DNA of 64,000 nucleotides, taken from Terfezia claveryi (taxonomy: Eukaryota > Ascomycota > Pezizomycetes > Pezizales > Pezizaceae). Below the pieces are notes generated by a model. That model had not been told where the DNA came from and did no database searches. It saw nothing but the letters and a program-made list of their open reading frames with translations. Every line of letters begins with the position of its first letter. Within the stretch, counting starts at the first letter, position 1. The stretch covers positions 1 through 64,000 of the forward strand of contig WHUX01000137.1 in assembly GCA_015179025.1 (NCBI GenBank), read 5' to 3'. A program made the translations under genes and the position numbers. Below, piece after piece: positions 11,118 through 24,400 of the stretch.

Positions 11118-12934
11118 CCCCTCCTCAGCTTATACTTGCTAGACTCAAGCCCCTCCTATCTTCCTAAATATATGCAATCAAGTCAACCTCATTAAAAAGC
11201 CTATAAAAAACCATGGATATGGAAAAAAAAAGATGTATAGGGAAAAGAGTGTTGAATTTGATTGTTTTTATGACTTGCCTAGGACGAGATCTCTTAGCAG
11301 AGAGAGTCGTGGCTAGGGAAATGGTTTAGTGTATAAGTCAGCTAAATTATCATGGCTAGGAACGTATAGGACCGTGAGTTTCCCGAACTCAACAAGGTCT
11401 CGCACATGATGATAAGCCACTTCCATGTGTTTGCTCTTATCACTGATTCGAGGATTAGATGTCAGATCAATAGAGCCATCGTTATCAGCACTTAGAGCAG
11501 CTGGGGCAGTAATTCTGAGCTCATTCAGAGCGAACTGTAGCCACACATGGTGCTTGGCGGTTGTTGAGAGAGCAATGTATTCGGCTTCGACTGTGGAAGT
11601 AGCGACACAGCGCTGTTTAATAGCCCGCCAGCAAATAGTGTTAGTTGCTATCTGGAAGATGTAGCCCGTGGTAGATTTTCGGTTAGATCAATCACCTGCA
11701 TAATCTGAATCTGAGAAGCCAGCTAAATGAACAGGGTTTGGGGTATATGAAAGCTTAAGGTTGTGAGTGCCTTTGAGGTATCGCAAGACTTGCTTGAGTG
11801 CCCCCATATGAGCTGTTGTCAGCTTTGAAGAGAATTGAGAGAGTGCCGAGACCGTATATACCAAATCAGGTCATATGCCAATTACAAGGTACATTAGAGA
11901 GCCTATAATTTACTGGTATAGGGGACATCAGCAAGATCATTGTCTCCTTCATCAGCCTTTACCAGCTTGTAGTGAGGATTGAGAGGAAGAACGACCGGGT
12001 TGCAAGAGTCCATCCCAAATTTCGCCAGTAATTGGTCTATATATGTGTGTTGGGACAAGGTCACCGAATCTTGATGTTGCCATTCTATTTGAATCCCAAG
12101 CAACCAGTTTAGAGGGCCCATATCGCTGAGATCGAATTCTCTCTTTAGCGATTCCTTTAGCTCCTGTCTAAGTGGACTGGATCCAAATATAGTAATATCA
12201 TCAACATAGATTGCGATAATGATATTATGACTGGTATGTACTAACACGCAAGGGTCAAAGTTGGTTGCTTTGTAGCCAGCGGTATGAGGAAGCCAGTCAG
12301 CCTAGCATACCACTGCCTTAGACTTTGTTTTAGTCCATATATAGATCGTTTTAATAGAGCGTATGAGTCTAGCTGATCTTCGAAGAAACCTGGAGGAAGT
12401 CGCATATAGACTTCTTCATTGAGATAGCCATATAGAAATGCGCCCTTGATATCGAGCTGATCTGGGGTTGGCCAGTTTGAGCAAATTGATAGAGAAATGA
12501 GCAAGCGGAGTGAGTCATATCTGACGACTGGGGCGAAAACCTCATCAAAATCCGTACCGGGTTGCTGAGAATACCCTTGTGCTACTAATCTTGCTTTATA
12601 CTGGCTGAAATTGCCAGCAACATCCCGTTTAATCTTATAGACCCATTTGGAACCGACAATATTGCGGTTTGAGGGTGTAGGCACAACGTCCCAGACATTT
12701 TGGTCGGCTAAAGCTTGTAGCTCTGCTTGCATTGCCGCATACCATTTGCAGGAATCAGGCCCTTTAGAAGCTTGTAGGTATGTTCTGGGTTCGTTGGTTA
12801 TGTTGGCTGCTAGCAAGGCTAGCTTATATGGGATTGCCTTGGGTACCTGGGTGGGATCGCTAGATTGAGCTTCAGTAAGAATAGCTATTTTTGCCTTTTT
12901 CCTTGGTCTGAGATCATACCTCGATGCTGGAAAG

Positions 12935-13350
12935 CTTGCTTGATTGCTTGTGTGCTTGTGCTTGCTAGTAAGCTTGCACTTGCTGGTAAGCTTGCTTGTA
13001 TGCTTGCGCTTGCTGGTAAGCTCTCTGGTAAGCTTGCTTGATTGCTCGCTGGTAAGCTTGCTTGATTGCTTGCTAGTAAGCTTACTTGATTGCTCGCTGG
13101 TAAGCTTGCTGGTAAGCTTGCTGATAAGCTTGCTTGATTGCTCGCTGCTGGTAAGCTTGCTTGATTGCTCACTGGTAAGCTTGCTGGTAAGCTTGCTTGA
13201 TTGCTCGCTGCTGGTAAGCTTGCTTGATTGCTCGCTGGTAAGCTCGCTGGTAAGCTTGCTTGATTGCTCGCTGGTAAGCTTGTTGGTAAGCTTGCTTGAT
13301 TGCTTGTTGCTAGTAAGCTTGCTTGATTGCTCGCTGGTAAGCTTGCGCTC
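12935..13350 (-). repeat. 24-bp coding minisatellite between integrase and RT
   Basis: About 17-20 units of AAGCTTGCTTGATTGCTCGC type with GGTAAGCTTGCTGGT spacers. The array is open in at least two minus-strand frames, giving NQASLPAS-type repeats in the integrase frame and SKLTSEQS-type repeats in the RT frame. It joins two pol domains that lie in different frames. The plus strand is also open here, but that is a shadow. Confidence 0.85.
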
Positions 13351-14221
13351 ATTGGAGAGAATGAGCAAAGAGCTGCTCTTATTGTCTTAATATGCTTATT
13401 TTTAAGCTGTATTCTATATATAGAAGTACTGTCCGTATAACCAACAAATATCGCACTTTCTGCCCATGGGAGAAGCTTGCTGCTACTTGGTCTATTTTCC
13501 TCGTAGATGTGAGCAAAGCAATGCTGTCCAAAATGGTGTAAATGACTAATTGATGGTTTTGCCTTATACAGGGCTTCATAGGGTGTTATCCCTTGGAGAT
13601 GTGAATGTGGAAGGTGATTCTTCAAATAAACAGCGGTTGAGCATGCTTCCGCCCACAACCTCTTATCTGAGATATTGGTGAGCATGCCTCTGACCATTGT
13701 CTGTATTGTGCAGTTAAAGCGTTCCACAACACCATTCGATTCATGAGAATAAGGTGGTATCCTTATATGGCGTATGCCTTATTGTTTGAAGGAAGTATTA
13801 ACCTTGATATATTCTCCACCGTTATCAGTTAAAACAGCCAGAATAGTGGTATTGTACTGCCTTTGGATAAAGGTGATAAAATCAATAATTACTTGGTTTG
13901 CATCGGATTTGGCTATTAGATAGTACATCTATGCCATGCAGGTAAAATCGTCTATAAACGTGATGTAATAGAGAGAGTTACTATAAGATGTGATAGGCTG
14001 CTTGCCACTTAGATCACTATGTATGAGTTCAAATGCCCTAGTAGAGCAAGCATGAGAAAGAGCGAATGGGGTATTATTAGTTGATTTTGACATAATACAC
14101 GCATTGCATGCGAAGTTGGCGGATGCCTTAGGTAAGAGCTCGCCGTCAGCATATGCAGCTGAGTATATATTGGCTGCATGCCCAAATGCATTATGCCAAT
14201 GAATATATAAAGAAGAGCTCA

Positions 14222-14775
14222 TAAGGTCGGTATGAGCATTAGAGCTGCTCACAGAGCTTATATGAGGTTGCGAAGTAAGCGAAGAGCTCATAAGGCCGGT
14301 ATGAGCATTAGGATTGCTCACAGGGCTTATATGAGATTGCGAAGTAAGCGAAGAGCTCATAAGGCCGGTATGAGCATTAGAGCTGCTCACATAGCTTATA
14401 TGAGGTTGCGAAGTAAGCGAAGAGCTCATAAGGCCGGTATGAGCATTAGGATTGCTTACAGGGCTTATATGAGATTGTGAAGTAAGCGAAGAGCTCATAA
14501 GGCCGGTATGAGGATTAGAGCTGCGCATAGAGCTTATGTGAGGTTGCGAAGTAAGCGAAGAGCTCATAAGGCCAGTATGAGCATTAGGATTGTTTACAAG
14601 GATTATATGAGATTGCGAAGTAAGCGAAGTGCTCATAAGGTCGGTATGAGCATTAGAGCTCATAGGGCTTATATGAGGTTGCGAAGTAAGCGAAGAGCTC
14701 ATAAGGCCGGTATGAGCATTAGGATTGCTCATAAGGCTGGTATGAGCATTAGAGCTCACAGGGCTTATATGAGGT
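14222..14775 (-). repeat. ~69-bp coding minisatellite in copia pol
   Basis: About eight units encoding a 23-residue repeat of the form HISPVSNPNAHTGLMSSS, joined by LTSQ. It lies between protease and GAG-pre-integrase and stays in the pol frame. Units differ by transitions and small deletions. It probably forms a flexible linker; copia elements usually lack such an expansion here. Confidence 0.85.
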
Positions 14776-15109
14776 TGCGAATTCGCAGTTTCTCGCAACC
14801 AGGGAAGCTTGTCCCTAATGTCTGCAATTAAGATTGGAGTCTGAAGATCACTTTTATTGAACATATGAATAACATTATCCCTAGCAACCATAACAACCTT
14901 AAACTTAACGACAACCCAGGCAAACAGACTATGACTTAGAGTAGGCACATATAACACATCCTTTAAGAACAGACGGTTGATTGTGTTGTTGGGTATAGAG
15001 GGATGTATTATCACAGTGCCTTTCCCCTCGACAGGAAGGAGTCATCAGGAAAGAATCTAGTTTGTCATTTGTGTCTCTGGCGCTGCAGGTGCCTCAATTG
15101 GCAAACTGA

Positions 15110-15480
15110 CAATCTGGAAAGCCATGGTCTCGATCCCTGGCTCCCAGGCGCCATCCTCCGGACCCTTGACGTCCGGACGCCCACTCTGTCTCTCGACGCC
15201 AGCCGTACACATCCGGTGTCTCCGGACGGCATCATCCAGACCTATAGCGTCCTGACGCTAACATTCAGACATATGACGTCCGGACGCCATACCGTTGGAC
15301 CCATGGTGTCTGGACGCAATCCTGTTGTACCATGTCGTCCCGGCGCCATGGTGTTGGATCCCTGGCGTCCCGGCGCCATGGCGTTGGATCCTGGCGTCCC
15401 GGCGCCCTGGTGTTGGATCCCTGGCGTTCCGGCGCCATGCTGTTGGATCTCCTGGCGTCCGGCGCCATACGTTTGGATTA
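15110..15480. repeat. Left subterminal repeats of the Plavaka element
   Basis: Fifteen or so imperfect 25-29-bp units around GGCGTCCCGGCGCCATGG and GTTGGATCCCTGGCG. They occupy the first 0.5 kb of the element and have a counterpart at 24930-25186. Such clusters normally bind the transposase. Confidence 0.7.
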
Positions 15481-15883
15481 GGATCCAGCTCTGGATTCTT
15501 GGAGTTCTAAATGATCTTTCGCTTTCCCTGTCCACGGATAGTATTCCACATTCTGGCCGCCCGCAGTTCCAGGCTCTTTCACGTTATATTCCGGATCCAC
15601 TTCTCGCAATGTATATTCAAATTCATTCTGGCCCCCACTTTCCGTATGTTCCCAATCTCTTATTGTCCCTATGCTGCCCCCTGAACGATCCTCTTGTATT
15701 AATCTAACATCCCAATACCAATATCCCATCATCCCCTCCGTTGACCCCAAATGCTATACACCCTTACGAATATAAAACCTAAACAAACCCCTTCCCTAAA
15801 CATCTCCTCTGAATCTAAGTATCCATTAAAGTCCTCCAGCTGTTGCTACAGAAACCTGCCAAAGCCAGACGCAAACAACCAAG

Positions 15884-18800
15884 TCATAAAAACAACATAT
15901 CCACCCTATTCCAATATCCTTGCCTTACTTGGCCGAGAAGTCGCTTACGCACATCCCTAATCATCTTCTTCTTCCTAGCCCCCGATCCCCTTGTACTCTT
16001 CTGTGCACACTGCATACTTTCCCCTTCGTCCTCTTCTACAGACGTTATTTCATCCCTGATATTCTTCTCTCCTTCTCCACTGTCATCCTCTTCCTCCTCT
16101 ATATGTGTTAGCCCCTCGCTACCCCAAATCTCCTCCTCCATCGTACTGCCAGGGTCCTTCTAATACCTTCCTCCTTGAGTCAAACTAACACCCGCTTCCC
16201 TCAGATCTGCTGAAAGTTTTCTCGCAAACTCTGCTACCTCCTATCGTCCACCTCATATGCTGCATCCTGCTGCCACCTCACCTTTTTCCCACTCTGTTGT
16301 CCCTTCTTTACTATCTCGGACTGTGTCACCTTCACAATCATTTCTTGTACGCTTGTTGGGTATTGACGCCATTGACTCAGCAGCCTTTTATAGACATCTG
16401 CCACACGTTAGCAATCCGGATTAGTCTACTGCCGGACCATCACATACCACTGCAATTGACATAACTAAACTCAAACGTAATTGCACATTCCCCACTTTCC
16501 AGCCGCTAAGTGCATGGTATAGGGCAGTGAAGATAAAACAGATGAAGGGACCATTTATATGCATAATGAAACTTGGGTCGATATTGCCGAGTTTCTTCTT
16601 GCCATTGAAATACTGATAATGGATAAGGTCAATTGCTTCTTGCGCCCGAAACCGATAACCACAACTCTAGAGTATCGTGTCAAGTCAGCCCCTGAAAGTT
16701 CTCTAGCAGATTATTCCATATACCTTGCGATGACTCTCAGCACATGTGAATCGATCTGCTTTAACAACCGACCGATGTGGTCCTGGATATATTGCTTCAA
16801 TGTATTCTGGTCAAATTGATACAAGAATGCAATGTTCTTCTTTGCCTCCGATACCAGGTGTGATCGTGTCCGCGATTGCACACTCCGAAGCTATGACCCA
16901 CTCTCCGTCAGTGTCTACTCAAAGACAAATACGATACTGTCGCTTACATATGAATCAATCTTGTTGTCCCGAGAATGATCCTTCTGATATTCTACTTCCG
17001 TTTCTCGCCAGACTTTATTGAGCATGTCTTCCATACGCTGAGGGTCTGGGAATGGCTCCTCAAACAGCGTAATGTGCTCTATTCTGTTGCCGGCTGATTC
17101 TGTCATATCTCGCAGAAACCCTGTGAACTGCGTGATTGATCGGTTTCGCTTTTGGCTTGGGGTACCTTTCACCGCCTTGGTCTTGGAAGGGGTACCAACA
17201 ACATCCTCCATCGCACCAGTTCTTCTCATCGGTGATTCCAGGGACGCAATTGGTGATGATACACCATTCCATCTTGAAAACAAACTCGCGATCGGGGATT
17301 CATCTGGCATGCCAGCGGATCCCTCCCTTCGAGCACCCTAATAACCAATCAGCAATTTATAAATTTACTCGGACTGGATAAGTAAATACACTTGGTGTAC
17401 AAATTATTTCCGGTGTTCTTGGTGTGGTACGAGACTTTTGCGATCCTATTCCACACTGTGAGAGATTGCTTTCCAAACGCTTACTCGATTCACCCGCTTC
17501 CATACGTATCCTTGTTAGTGAGCCTCCCACTCGTTTCCTGGGTGTATTGGTGTCATTGGTGTCTTCGCTGGTCCATCTGGTGATGGTTCGCGGTGCTAAC
17601 AGACAGTGTTGCGGGCGGGGTTTCTCTAGATGTATGATGTACTGCTGATGGTCCAGAAGAAAACTTAATCACAGCACCGAACTTTGAGGATGCACCCGGA
17701 CCCGTATTATCTCCGTCTGTTGTCGTTGTCTCCTTTCGCAGGTCATGTGTTGAAGCAGATGTTTAAGATTCGGCACAGCCTTCTGTTTTCCCTTACTTTT
17801 CTTTGGACGAGGCATTTCTATCTTCTTGGGGTACCTTCGGAACGAGATTTAGTACCACGGAAGTATGTTCCCTGTGAATGTTGGGGAGACAGATTTTGGA
17901 CCACGAAAGCAGGTTTGTACTTGGAATAGGTAGGAGGAGAACTGGTGAAGTTTGTCTAGGGACGCAAAGAGACCTTTTATCATCCTTGTTGCGCTCTGCA
18001 GTACGATTTGCTTTGCGTACCAGCAATTCCTATATTATTCCGCATTCAGCCAATCTATCCATACCTACAGAGTCTTATGTCTTACATTCCTCCCGCAAAT
18101 CCCTCCCACATAACAACATGCACAAAAAATATCAGAACAAATTCCATCACATCACCGGATTCTTCCTCTCAAACGAGAATTATGGACCCCCATCATCATA
18201 ATCCTCATCCTCATCACCCTCATCCTCATCCCCCTCATCCGCATCACCCTCTTCCACATCACCCCACATCCCACATCACCCTCATCCACATCCACATTAC
18301 CCTCGTCCACATCATCCCCGTCCACATCCCCCTCATCCTCGCCACATCACCCTCAACCAGCTCACCCTCATCCACATCCCTCTCAACCAGCTCACCCTCA
18401 TCCAAATCCCCCTCATCCACATCCCCCTCATCCACATCCCCCCACTCATCCACATCCCCCCCCTCATCCACATCCCCTCATCCGCATCATTCTCACCCTG
18501 GGCATCCTCACCCTCATCTTCACCCTCATCCTCATCGTCACCCTCATCCTCATCGCCTGCAACTTCCCTACCCAGACGACCCCACGAACCCCCGCCTGCT
18601 CCTGTATGTCGGCCGTAGATCGACAGCCTAGTGACATGTTAGTGTAATTCCTCGACTAGCTTCAATCCGGACTTACCAGCCATCACACGTCTTCTCTTAC
18701 TCAAAAGAGGTTCCCGTGCGGTCTGTCACACGCGTGGGACACCTGAACCACCCACTTGCCAAAATTGTGGCGCGAGACTCCGAAACCTTGAATGATCCGC

Positions 18801-20491
18801 CGCCTCCCTCACTGGACGAGGATCTCGGGCATCCTCCCTGCCTATAGAAATTTGTTAGCATCGGCCTCAATTCATGTTCAGATCAACTTACTTGGTGACT
18901 CGAGGTCGTTTGGAGATTGGGTAGGTCGTTGTTTCCGCTTTGGAATTATGACCTTGGGAAATGTACCCTTAGCGGCTGGGGTAGCCTTCACTACTGGGAT
19001 ACCCCTGGCAGTCATTCCCGTCTTGGCATTCGTTGTCCCCTTACCAGTCGTAGTCTCCTTGGGACCCTTGGCAGGCTTAGTTACCCGGGAGCCCTACAAT
19101 TGGTGTGTGCTTAGCTGGCGGCACCAGACTGGCCGGCGTACCTTTCGTAGATTTCCTTTTGTGGATAGTTGATCCTTGGCAGCCGCAACCGTTGTTTTAC
19201 CCTTAGTTACGGTTGGCTTTGCAGCACCTTTGGTGTCCGATGTATTTCTGGGGGCTACAACCGGAGGATTCCGTGCCCCGGAGACCGTGCTTGGGGTATT
19301 TACCTGGCCAATGGGGTCCAGTTCAATCTGGAAATCCATCATGTTGGGCCCTCCATGAGCCATAAGCATGCCACCGACTACATAATCCATGGAAATCGGC
19401 ACAAATCGTCCGGCGACGTCCATCCCATAGATATGTCGGATGACCCGTCATGGTGGAATGAATGGGGTAACAGCTGCCACTATACCCGCCATGCTATGCA
19501 AACCTAGTACCACTGTAGAAGAGATGGTCGTGGAACTGAATATCCAGCCCCCATATAGAGGGTCTGGACCATGCATTTCCGGCTTGATAATGTGTACCCG
19601 CACTGTATTTGGAGGGCCTCCCACAGCTGGTGCCCAGCCTGCCAGAGGAGGTTGATAGCACAATGACGGTGCTAAAGGACCACCAGCAACCCCTGGTGGT
19701 GCCCCTGCAAGCGGGACTCTAGGCGTATCTGGGAAGCTTCCGGGAGTGGATGGCATAGGTACATGTGATCTAACGGGGGGGGGGTCTGGGAGGAGCTAGA
19801 CGGCCTATCCCCGGCGCTCCCGCTCGTCCTGGTGCTCGCGCTGGTACGGGGGGGGCTCGTGCTGGTTTGGGGGGGCTCGTGCTGGTGTGGGGGGGCTGGT
19901 GCTGGTACGGTGGTAGGTGGTAGCGGGCTAGCTACAGGTCTTGCCGCTCGAGCGGCAGCTCTTTGTCGCTCTGCGGAAGACGTTGCTCTTGCCTTCTTAG
20001 TTCCTTGGTTCGCTGGCATGTATGCGGGTCCTGCGTTAGGTCGCCCCATGTCCGGTAGTCGACCAATGGGTTCAATTACAATCCCCGATAATCCTCCTCG
20101 TATGAGGCTCGCGCTTCTGCTATGGTCTCCCACATAGCTTGGCGTGACTTGCGAGCCTTCTTTGCTACATCCTGCATTAATTGATTCACCACACTGCGGT
20201 ACTCCTGGTGCTGGTAGTTCATCTGCCCCTTCGGAGCCATTGCAGGATGTGCAGCACCCCATTCACACAACTCGGCGAATCTGGTTCGACCTGACTCGCC
20301 AGGTCCGAATATAGCAAAATCGGCCATCGCGCCTGCATGCATGAGCGCCATATCTGGTAAAGGGTCTTTGGGATACCGGGGTCATTGAACCCAAGTTTAT
20401 CGGCAAACTGTTTGGTGCCATGATCATCGTCTCCCGAACCATCGCCACCCCCATCGCTGACGTTCCCTACCTTCCGTTTCTTCGGAGGCAT
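15884..20491 (-). pseudogene. Plavaka companion gene, DUF6532-like, with introns and frameshifts
   Basis: Starts MPPKKRKVGN at 20491, a classic basic nuclear localisation signal. A disordered Ala/Pro/Ser-rich region follows, broken by frame changes near 20340, 20095, 19780 and 19445. Two good minus-strand introns are visible: about 18847-18897 (GTAAGT ... GCTAAC ... TATAG) and about 18633-18681 (GTAAGT ... ACTAAC ... CACTAG). A Gly/Asp/Glu low-complexity stretch lies near 18190-18560. The C-terminal part (17310 to ~16200) reads EEPFPDPQRMEDMLNKVWRE, then VIARYME and PYTMHLAAGKW; it resembles DUF6532 proteins often seen with fungal transposons. The end is an acidic patch and a basic tail, stopping at 15884. 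Domain assignment is tentative; one shift falls on a G10 run. Confidence 0.5.
18190..18560. repeat. Low-complexity CATCC/CATCACC repeat
   Basis: Long run of CATCCNCATC and CACCCTCATCC units. On the minus strand it reads as Asp/Glu/Gly-rich in one frame (VDEGDVDEGDLDEGELVE), which fits the acidic low-complexity part of the companion protein. The plus-strand His/Pro reading is probably a shadow. Confidence 0.7.
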
Positions 20492-21420
20492 GTTCCTAAG
20501 GAGCTACGTTAATATTACGCATGCCAGTAAGGCACTCTGAGTGTCTCTGCATCCATACCTAAACTGGTATGATCACCGCTAACGACTACTTGATCAATAG
20601 CTTAATCAAGCTTGTATGAATTAGCCGTCCTGATGTCAGCTCCTGATACTTTTCTATACGGTCCTGGTCCTACCTTCCGTGTACTGCGAGAAATATCAAT
20701 CCTCTATTCTGAGGTGCTGTGGGGTGGTTTGGAGGAGGGAAGGGCAGATGTGCTCGTCTGTACCTGTATTATACCCTAGGCTCTTTGTTTGTCAGGTAAT
20801 AACTACGCTTATGATGCAGGCTGTAACAAACTGTCACTATTCAATATTTTCGGTTTGCTATGATCGGTTGCGGACATCAAAGATCTATAGGCCGTCCAAT
20901 TGGGATGTGGCCAGTCAGTGTAGGAACATGTTTTAATGCAAAATACTATATAGGCATCAATTACAAAGAGTATCTTGTATTGGGTGGAGACATGTTGAAG
21001 CATTTCTTTGTGTGCATCATCTTTATCCGGTAATATCTTTGTTCGTGCTGGAGGGGTCATTCTTGTCTATCTTTATCAAGACTAGCCAGTCCAATTCAAC
21101 TTAGTGTACAGGGGGAAACCATCCGGTTTAGGCAGGTGATCCCCAGAGGCTGGTGGCAGTAGCCTCAAGCATGGTTGCAGGACTAGTATACCTGGTGACC
21201 GACCAGTCATGACCACCTAACTAGATATGGGATAGCCTGATAATGACAACAACCTAGTGCCAACCGACCTCCTTCCGCGCCAACTCTATCGCGACGTGAA
21301 CCAGACTAGACACCATGAATACGCCAAAGCCTAGTCCAGAGCCTACATAATTTACTTATCGGAGCAACCGTAAGTGCTGCCTACTATTCAGTCGCGTGGC
21401 CAGGGAAACTAACATCCAGA
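20492..21420. other. Divergent intergenic region of the Plavaka element
   Basis: About 0.9 kb lies between the start codons of two divergently read genes and has no convincing frame. It probably holds both promoters. I see no clear TATA box or operator that decides the matter. Confidence 0.4.
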
Positions 21421-24400
21421 ATGCGTTGTAGGTTTTGTGACTTTCAATTCCAAAAAGCTGGGCAGTATGGGAGACATTTGCGAGCCAAACATTCGGAGTC
21501 GGCTTCAGCCACAGATCTCACAATCCTGTCGAGGACCAGGAAGAACATCGACATCTCTATACAAACTCCTCGGTATCCGTGAGAACGCCAACCTTGCGGA
21601 AACGAACACGCTCTATTTCCCCAATCTCCAAAGAGATTCCGACCAAACCCACAAAGCGACACCGGGAAACTGGGGCGGTGTTGAGTACGCCCCCGATCAG
21701 TGTTCGGGGGCTTTGGAATTGAGGACCGCTGGTGTGGAAGTAGTGGATGGTATGAGTCTATAAAATATCTGAGGAACAACAGGACACTGACGTTCGAAAT
21801 CTGTTTTTAGATCTGCATTGTGTTGTTCAAGTGGTCCGGCAGAAGTCTATGCTAGTTACAAATGTCTGCCAGCAGAGTATGAAGTTGAAAGATTATTGCG
21901 ACAATACCTTTGAACGACCTGCAACGGCTTCAATTCAATCCGATATGCCTTTCCAGAATGCGCATGAATACAAGCTTGCCAGATTCTTCCATGAAAGCAA
22001 GACCTCATTAACAAATATTGATCATTTTTTCAAGGAAAATCTGCTACCGCCAGGTCTTTCCGAGGGTGATGGAGTCCATTTTCGGTCCGGTTTTACGTGG
22101 AGAAATAAGATGCGTGAGTTGATTGATCAGCCCAACTGGCAGAAAGGAACAGTCGACTTTCACCTCCAAAAGGCTGTGCATTCTATTACAGGACCTCGAG
22201 ATACATTGCGATATCTACTTCAACAGCGTGCCTTTGCCAAACATCTGGTTTTCTCGCCAATTCACGAATTTGATGATGAAGGTAACCGTGTATATACCGA
22301 AATGAATTCCGGCGATTGGTGGTGGAGGACGCAAGTATAGAACCTATCCAGTGAATATAAATACAGATACTAACGAGACTGTAGAAGACGCTGCCAATTG
22401 GCTCATCCCTCGTACCTATACTGCTAACATCCGATCAAACTTGCCTTACGAATTTCTCTGGGACAAGAAATTATGGCCCTTGTTCATGAGTATTGGCAAT
22501 ATTCGCGCGGAAATTCGAAATCGGCCAACAGCCCAAGCGTGGATCCTGATGGGCCTTTTCCCAATCGGCCCCAAGAGGAACAAGGTCACAGGTTTCACGA
22601 CAAAAGACCAGGAATATGATGCACTAAGGGTACAACACCAGATTGTCTCACGTATCCTGTTGCCCTTAACAAAAATATTCAAAGTAGGCAAGCAATCCTG
22701 GATGGGGTCATGAGGGTCCGTATTAACAACTTTCGTAGGCAGGTGGGACTAACATCCTCTGTGGAGACGGCAAGGTTAGAAAGTGCATGCCAATTCTCTC
22801 TACCTGGCTTGCCGACCATATGGAAAATGTCAATATCCATGGTATTAAAATCAATCGCTGCCCCGTGTGTATTACAAGTCCGCAGGAACTTGGAATTCTC
22901 CCAAAGAAAGCACTCGCCATGCATAATCACGCGGACTATGAGAATCTGTATCGAGCAGGGGATCTAAAAAGGTATGTAGCTGATGAACATGGATATGATT
23001 AAACATGGCTAACATATGGGTAGTTTAGATGATGCTGGAATAAAGCCCTTTGAAAACGCGCTCTGGGTACAGATGCGAGTTCTAGGTATAGAGCCACCAC
23101 ACATAGTTCGCGGTGATATACTTCACAATATTCTTCTTGGGATTCTCAAGCATCTGATGGGCTGGATAGAGCAGTTTCTGAGCAAACACGAACGCTTAGA
23201 GGTATTCGATAGGATTTGGGAACAGACCCCACCATATCCAGGGTATCGACCACCGCAGAAGAGATATCGGCAGATTACGATGTGGAGTGGGACCGAAATG
23301 CGGGATTTAATCATGTGATTTTGGCTTGCTTCACAGCAGCGCTGCATGATCCAATAACAGCCGCCCCAAGTCTCTCAGCAGGCGCGAAAGCAGATAGCAA
23401 AATCGCAATTCGTTGTGTGCGATATATCACGGATTTCTGCCTGATGGCACAATACCGGAGTCACACACCCCAGACGATATGTTATATGAATCAATACCTC
23501 CGGAAATTCCATGATAACTTACATGTCTTCAGTGAGTTTCAGGCTACCAAAAAGGATCACCAGGACGCAAAGGAGGCTTCGAGGGAGCTTGCAGTAGATC
23601 AACTTGAGGCACGTCAAGCAAAACTGGAGGAATATTTCAAGCTTAGCGCCACAAAACGGAAGAAAATAGCAATCGAAGAACGACAGGATAGACAGCAGGT
23701 GATTCAGGATGTCCTGAGCAATGCCGGTTTCAATTTTCCGAAGATGCATATGCTATCCCACTATAGTAACAGATAACAGATTTCGGGAGCCTCCCTCAGT
23801 ATTCCACCGAGATTACGGAAGCTCTACACAAGCCGCTGAAAGATGTCTATCGAAGATCTAACCGTGTGAATGCAGCCGAGCAAATACTTGATGTCATCAC
23901 GGTTGAACAGGCATTGCGAATGAGGGAATTGAATATGGAGGTATGGAGTCAGGAGTATAAGTTCAGTAGTGAAATTCTTGGTGTAATCAGGAGAGGGTCT
24001 GCCAAAGACGTTGGGAAGACGGCGAAAGAGGCAGGGAAAGCCGGGGCCCTATATTAGGAGGTAAACAAGCTTCGGATGGTCCAGAAGGAACTCCTATGCA
24101 GACGCTTGGGACAAGGCTAGGTATCACGCAGCTTCCGGAGCGCTTTTATGAATACCTGAGGCTGAACATTGGTAGCTCGTACTGTGTGAATCTGGAAGAG
24201 GTTGCACGTTACCCTGTGCACTATTATGCACAGCTAACAGTCGACGTACCACAATTCCAGGGCGAAGGTAGGCAGACGCACAATGTCCGGTGGACAGCAG
24301 GACAACCGTTTCGCAAGAGAGGTCAACCGAGGGTGGATTGGGTGTGGGTGCGGCGGAGGGGGCGCTCAGGCGATGCAAGGGGTGACCTTGATGGGAAAGT

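Larger units (their letters stand above)
11313..15020 (-). pseudogene. Copia pol: protease end, integrase, RT, RNase H (broken)
   Basis: Read on the minus strand from 15020. Protease C-terminus (FLKDVLYVPTLSHSLFAW) comes first. A Ser-rich repeat region (14222-14775) follows, then GAG-pre-integrase with the WHNAFGH...CNACIMSK zinc-binding motif near 14090-14200. Integrase core shows FIDDFT and TDNGGEY, and ends with NGVVERFN near 13735. A second repeat-coded linker (12935-13350) leads to RT with VGSKWVYKIKRD near 12650, DIKGAFLYGYLNEEVYM near 12430 and YVDDI near 12200. RNase H shows STVEAEYIALS and ends YTKPFP at 11313. Breaks: TAG for Trp after FTCMA (13929), a frame change between integrase and RT, a one-base shift near 12290, and TGA for Trp near 11689. 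Confidence 0.85.

Noticed and set aside
12944..13390. Plus-strand Leu/Val-rich frame resembling a membrane protein
   Set aside because: It is the shadow of the 24-bp repeat in copia pol. The hydrophobic look comes from the repeat, not from a gene.
14232..14831. Plus-strand frames with RAHKAGMSIR repeats
   Set aside because: They are the reverse of the minus-strand copia minisatellite, which keeps the pol frame; the plus-strand reading has no domain.
15242..15535. Minus-strand frame of AGTPGIQHQ repeats at the Plavaka left end
   Set aside because: It arises from GC-rich subterminal repeats and shows no sign of a start context or domain.
18008..18631. Plus-strand His/Pro-rich open frame of about 207 codons
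   Set aside because: It is produced by a low-complexity CATCC repeat; the minus strand holds the companion gene with introns and an acidic reading of the same repeat.
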